Shown in pieces: positions 62,203 to 64,000 of a stretch of DNA of 64,000 nt; within the stretch, counting starts at the first letter, position 1; each line of letters starts with the position of its first letter. Position numbers and translations under genes: made by a program. Under the pieces are notes generated by a model. It saw only the letters and a list, made by a program, of their open reading frames with translations. It searched no databases and was not told where the DNA came from. Origin of the DNA: Atopsyche davidsoni (lineage: Eukaryota; Arthropoda; Insecta; Trichoptera; Hydrobiosidae); contig JAILWY010000007.1 of the NCBI GenBank assembly GCA_022113835.1, positions 12,501,001-12,565,000 of the forward strand. The letters run 5' to 3'.

Positions 62203-64000
62203 GGAAAAGCACATGACGAACACGAAGATTAATAAAAAGCCATGGATGCAAAAAATATTTCTGTTCTTCTTCTGTGTTCACGCGTATAACGATGCAATCA
62301 CAGTTTTATTTTTAAATGTAATAAAGCGGCGACCACACCTTCAAAAAACTCATTTATATTAATTGCTTACCCGGCGCGTTGGCAAACCACAGCCATGACA
62401 CGTGGCAGATCTGTCACACTGGCTGTCGGTAACAATTTCTTTAGTAACGCCGTTGTTTTTGCATGCATTGTTTAACATATTCTCTGTCATTAATATAACA
62501 AAATAACTGTCGACTGCTTTTATGTTAACCGGGGCAACTGTATATTATTACCACAAGTGCGTTAGCTTACTTGAGTTGACGATACGTTGCTACGCCTAGA
62601 ATAAGTTGTTACCATTTTAAAATAGAGCATTTTTTATTACACGACTAAGTGATATATATTCTTATATATACATGCAATTTACTATTATTATCATATCACG
62701 TCAAGATTACCTGCTTGATATCCATTTTAGATAATGATTTTATTTTAAACGTAAGCAGTTTTTCGTGATGTGTTGAGTCGAGCTGGGATTGAATTCAAGC
62801 ATCCTTTTTGTGAAAATAAAACCAAATCAGCGAATCAAATTTAATTGATACAGAGTATGATTCGAATACAAGTTTCATGATAAGGTTTGATGAAAACGTT
62901 TTATAGAAATGAATGAATCCACCTCGATGTAATCTGTACGGTAAGTTTAGTAACTTCCGATGTGCGAGGCCGAGGAAGCGAGCGTTCGGCACCAAATAGG
63001 CTGCGTCTTATCCTTTGAAGATCTCCTTAATGCATCCCAGCTGCAAACTGAACACAAATTGCACAAACAGCAGCAAAGGCAGTCGCAGTTAAGACTTGCT
63101 TCTTATTCACAGTCGTTTACTTAACATAAATACACAATATATATACACACACACATATGTACGTTTTTCTTCATGAATTGCATCATATATCAATATCTCT
63201 TTAAATAAAATATTTTTGCTTTAGATAATGTCCTGAATTTTAAAAAAGGTTAGTTTTTAATCGTTTTTGTGAGGTGCAATGTGTATTGTGTACTCAAAGT
63301 ATTTAAGATATTACGTTTGAAATCCTATAACTTATCTACATCATAAATTGATACTTATCTCATCGGAGTTGCACAACAAAACAATGGTTTTTTTCCGAAA
63401 TAATATTGGAGGTTGCATCATTCAAATTTTGTCTATAGTATCGCAAAGTAATCGCTGATTTTACCAAAATTGCTCAATTTCTCAATTCAAATAGAAAAAA
63501 AACTGTAAATCGGAGAGTAACGTGTAAAAATTATATTCTATTGCTAAATCGTAAATGAGAATTCTAACTTCAGTTCAATGCGTATCGAGTTCAGAATATT
63601 AAGATATTAAATTTTATCACAGATTTGTTTGAGAATCCTATCACCCGTAAACCGTCACCTGTTGTGAAATTTTAATACTTCTAACAAAACTTTGATTTGT
63701 TTAATAAAAATCATCTTTTTTTCATAAAACATTACAGTGGTTTTAAACAGAGCTATGTGTCATGCAAAAGCTTGTCGTCGTCTAATGTTTTTATAATAAC
63801 TTTCAATAGCTTTTTACCTTTAAAATATATGTAGATATAACGAAAATTTTATTTTGATGAGTAATGCTACACCTGTATATACAGCATTGATGATTCTGGC
63901 AGTTCTGTGAAGTATATGCCAAGTCTGGGGATTCACTTCAGAATGAGTCGTTATGAGCGTTCGCCTCAGATGCTATCTCGACCATAAGCCATGGAGTGAT
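62203..64000. other. AT-rich non-coding DNA to the window end
   Basis: No gene, RNA or transposon is recognised. Two GC-richer stretches lie at about 62330-62460 and 62930-63010, and a short CA run at about 63147-63157. Confidence 0.4.

Overview
This window is AT-rich animal nuclear DNA, most likely from an insect. The protein-coding genes are split by GT-AG introns, and most of the sequence is non-coding or transposon-derived. The insect call rests on a short metazoan proteoglycan glucuronosyltransferase, an arthropod-type ZP-domain membrane protein of the kind used in cuticle and apical matrix, an R1/LOA/I-group LINE with RNase H, and RTE-like LINE debris. Order and species cannot be fixed from the sequence alone.

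Region 1 (1-13.3 kb, + strand) holds a gene for galactosylgalactosylxylosylprotein 3-beta-glucuronosyltransferase (GlcAT-I/B3GAT3 family), which adds the last sugar of the proteoglycan linker. Exons 2-5 join cleanly in frame. Two homologous first exons lie 2.9 kb apart (535-725 and 3413-3612), and both have donors in the same phase. Only the downstream one keeps the conserved PTY segment that contacts UDP. This is the most interesting coding feature in the window.

Region 2 (13.3-22.4 kb) is mostly AT-rich non-coding DNA with an RTE-like LINE relic. It ends with an intronless 199-aa YKT6 R-SNARE gene on + whose C-terminal box is unusual. Region 3 (22.8-26.2 kb, possibly to 29.5 kb, - strand) is a five-coding-exon gene for a 520-aa ZP-domain type I membrane protein. 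It is convergent with YKT6. A candidate 5' UTR exon lies near 29.5 kb, and its long first intron carries RTE-like fragments.

Region 4 (29.5-38.7 kb) is transposon-rich. It contains a 475-bp hAT-type MITE with an 8-bp target duplication and a mariner-like fragment inside it, a GC-rich block with three CACGTG boxes at exact 11-bp spacing, and a 5'-truncated but otherwise open LINE (about 3.36 kb, - strand) with a 13-bp target-site duplication and a poly(A) tail.

Region 5 (38.7-64 kb) has no convincing gene. It holds a 392-bp hAT MITE, a 199-bp mariner-derived MITE, two (TA)n tracts, a five-copy dispersed repeat family (including an inverted pair), a second direct-repeat family, and several islands of higher complexity and GC that look like candidate regulatory DNA. 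The genes here are unrelated household or matrix genes and form no operon or pathway. The window's novelty lies in exon duplication and transposon architecture, not in a new multi-gene system.
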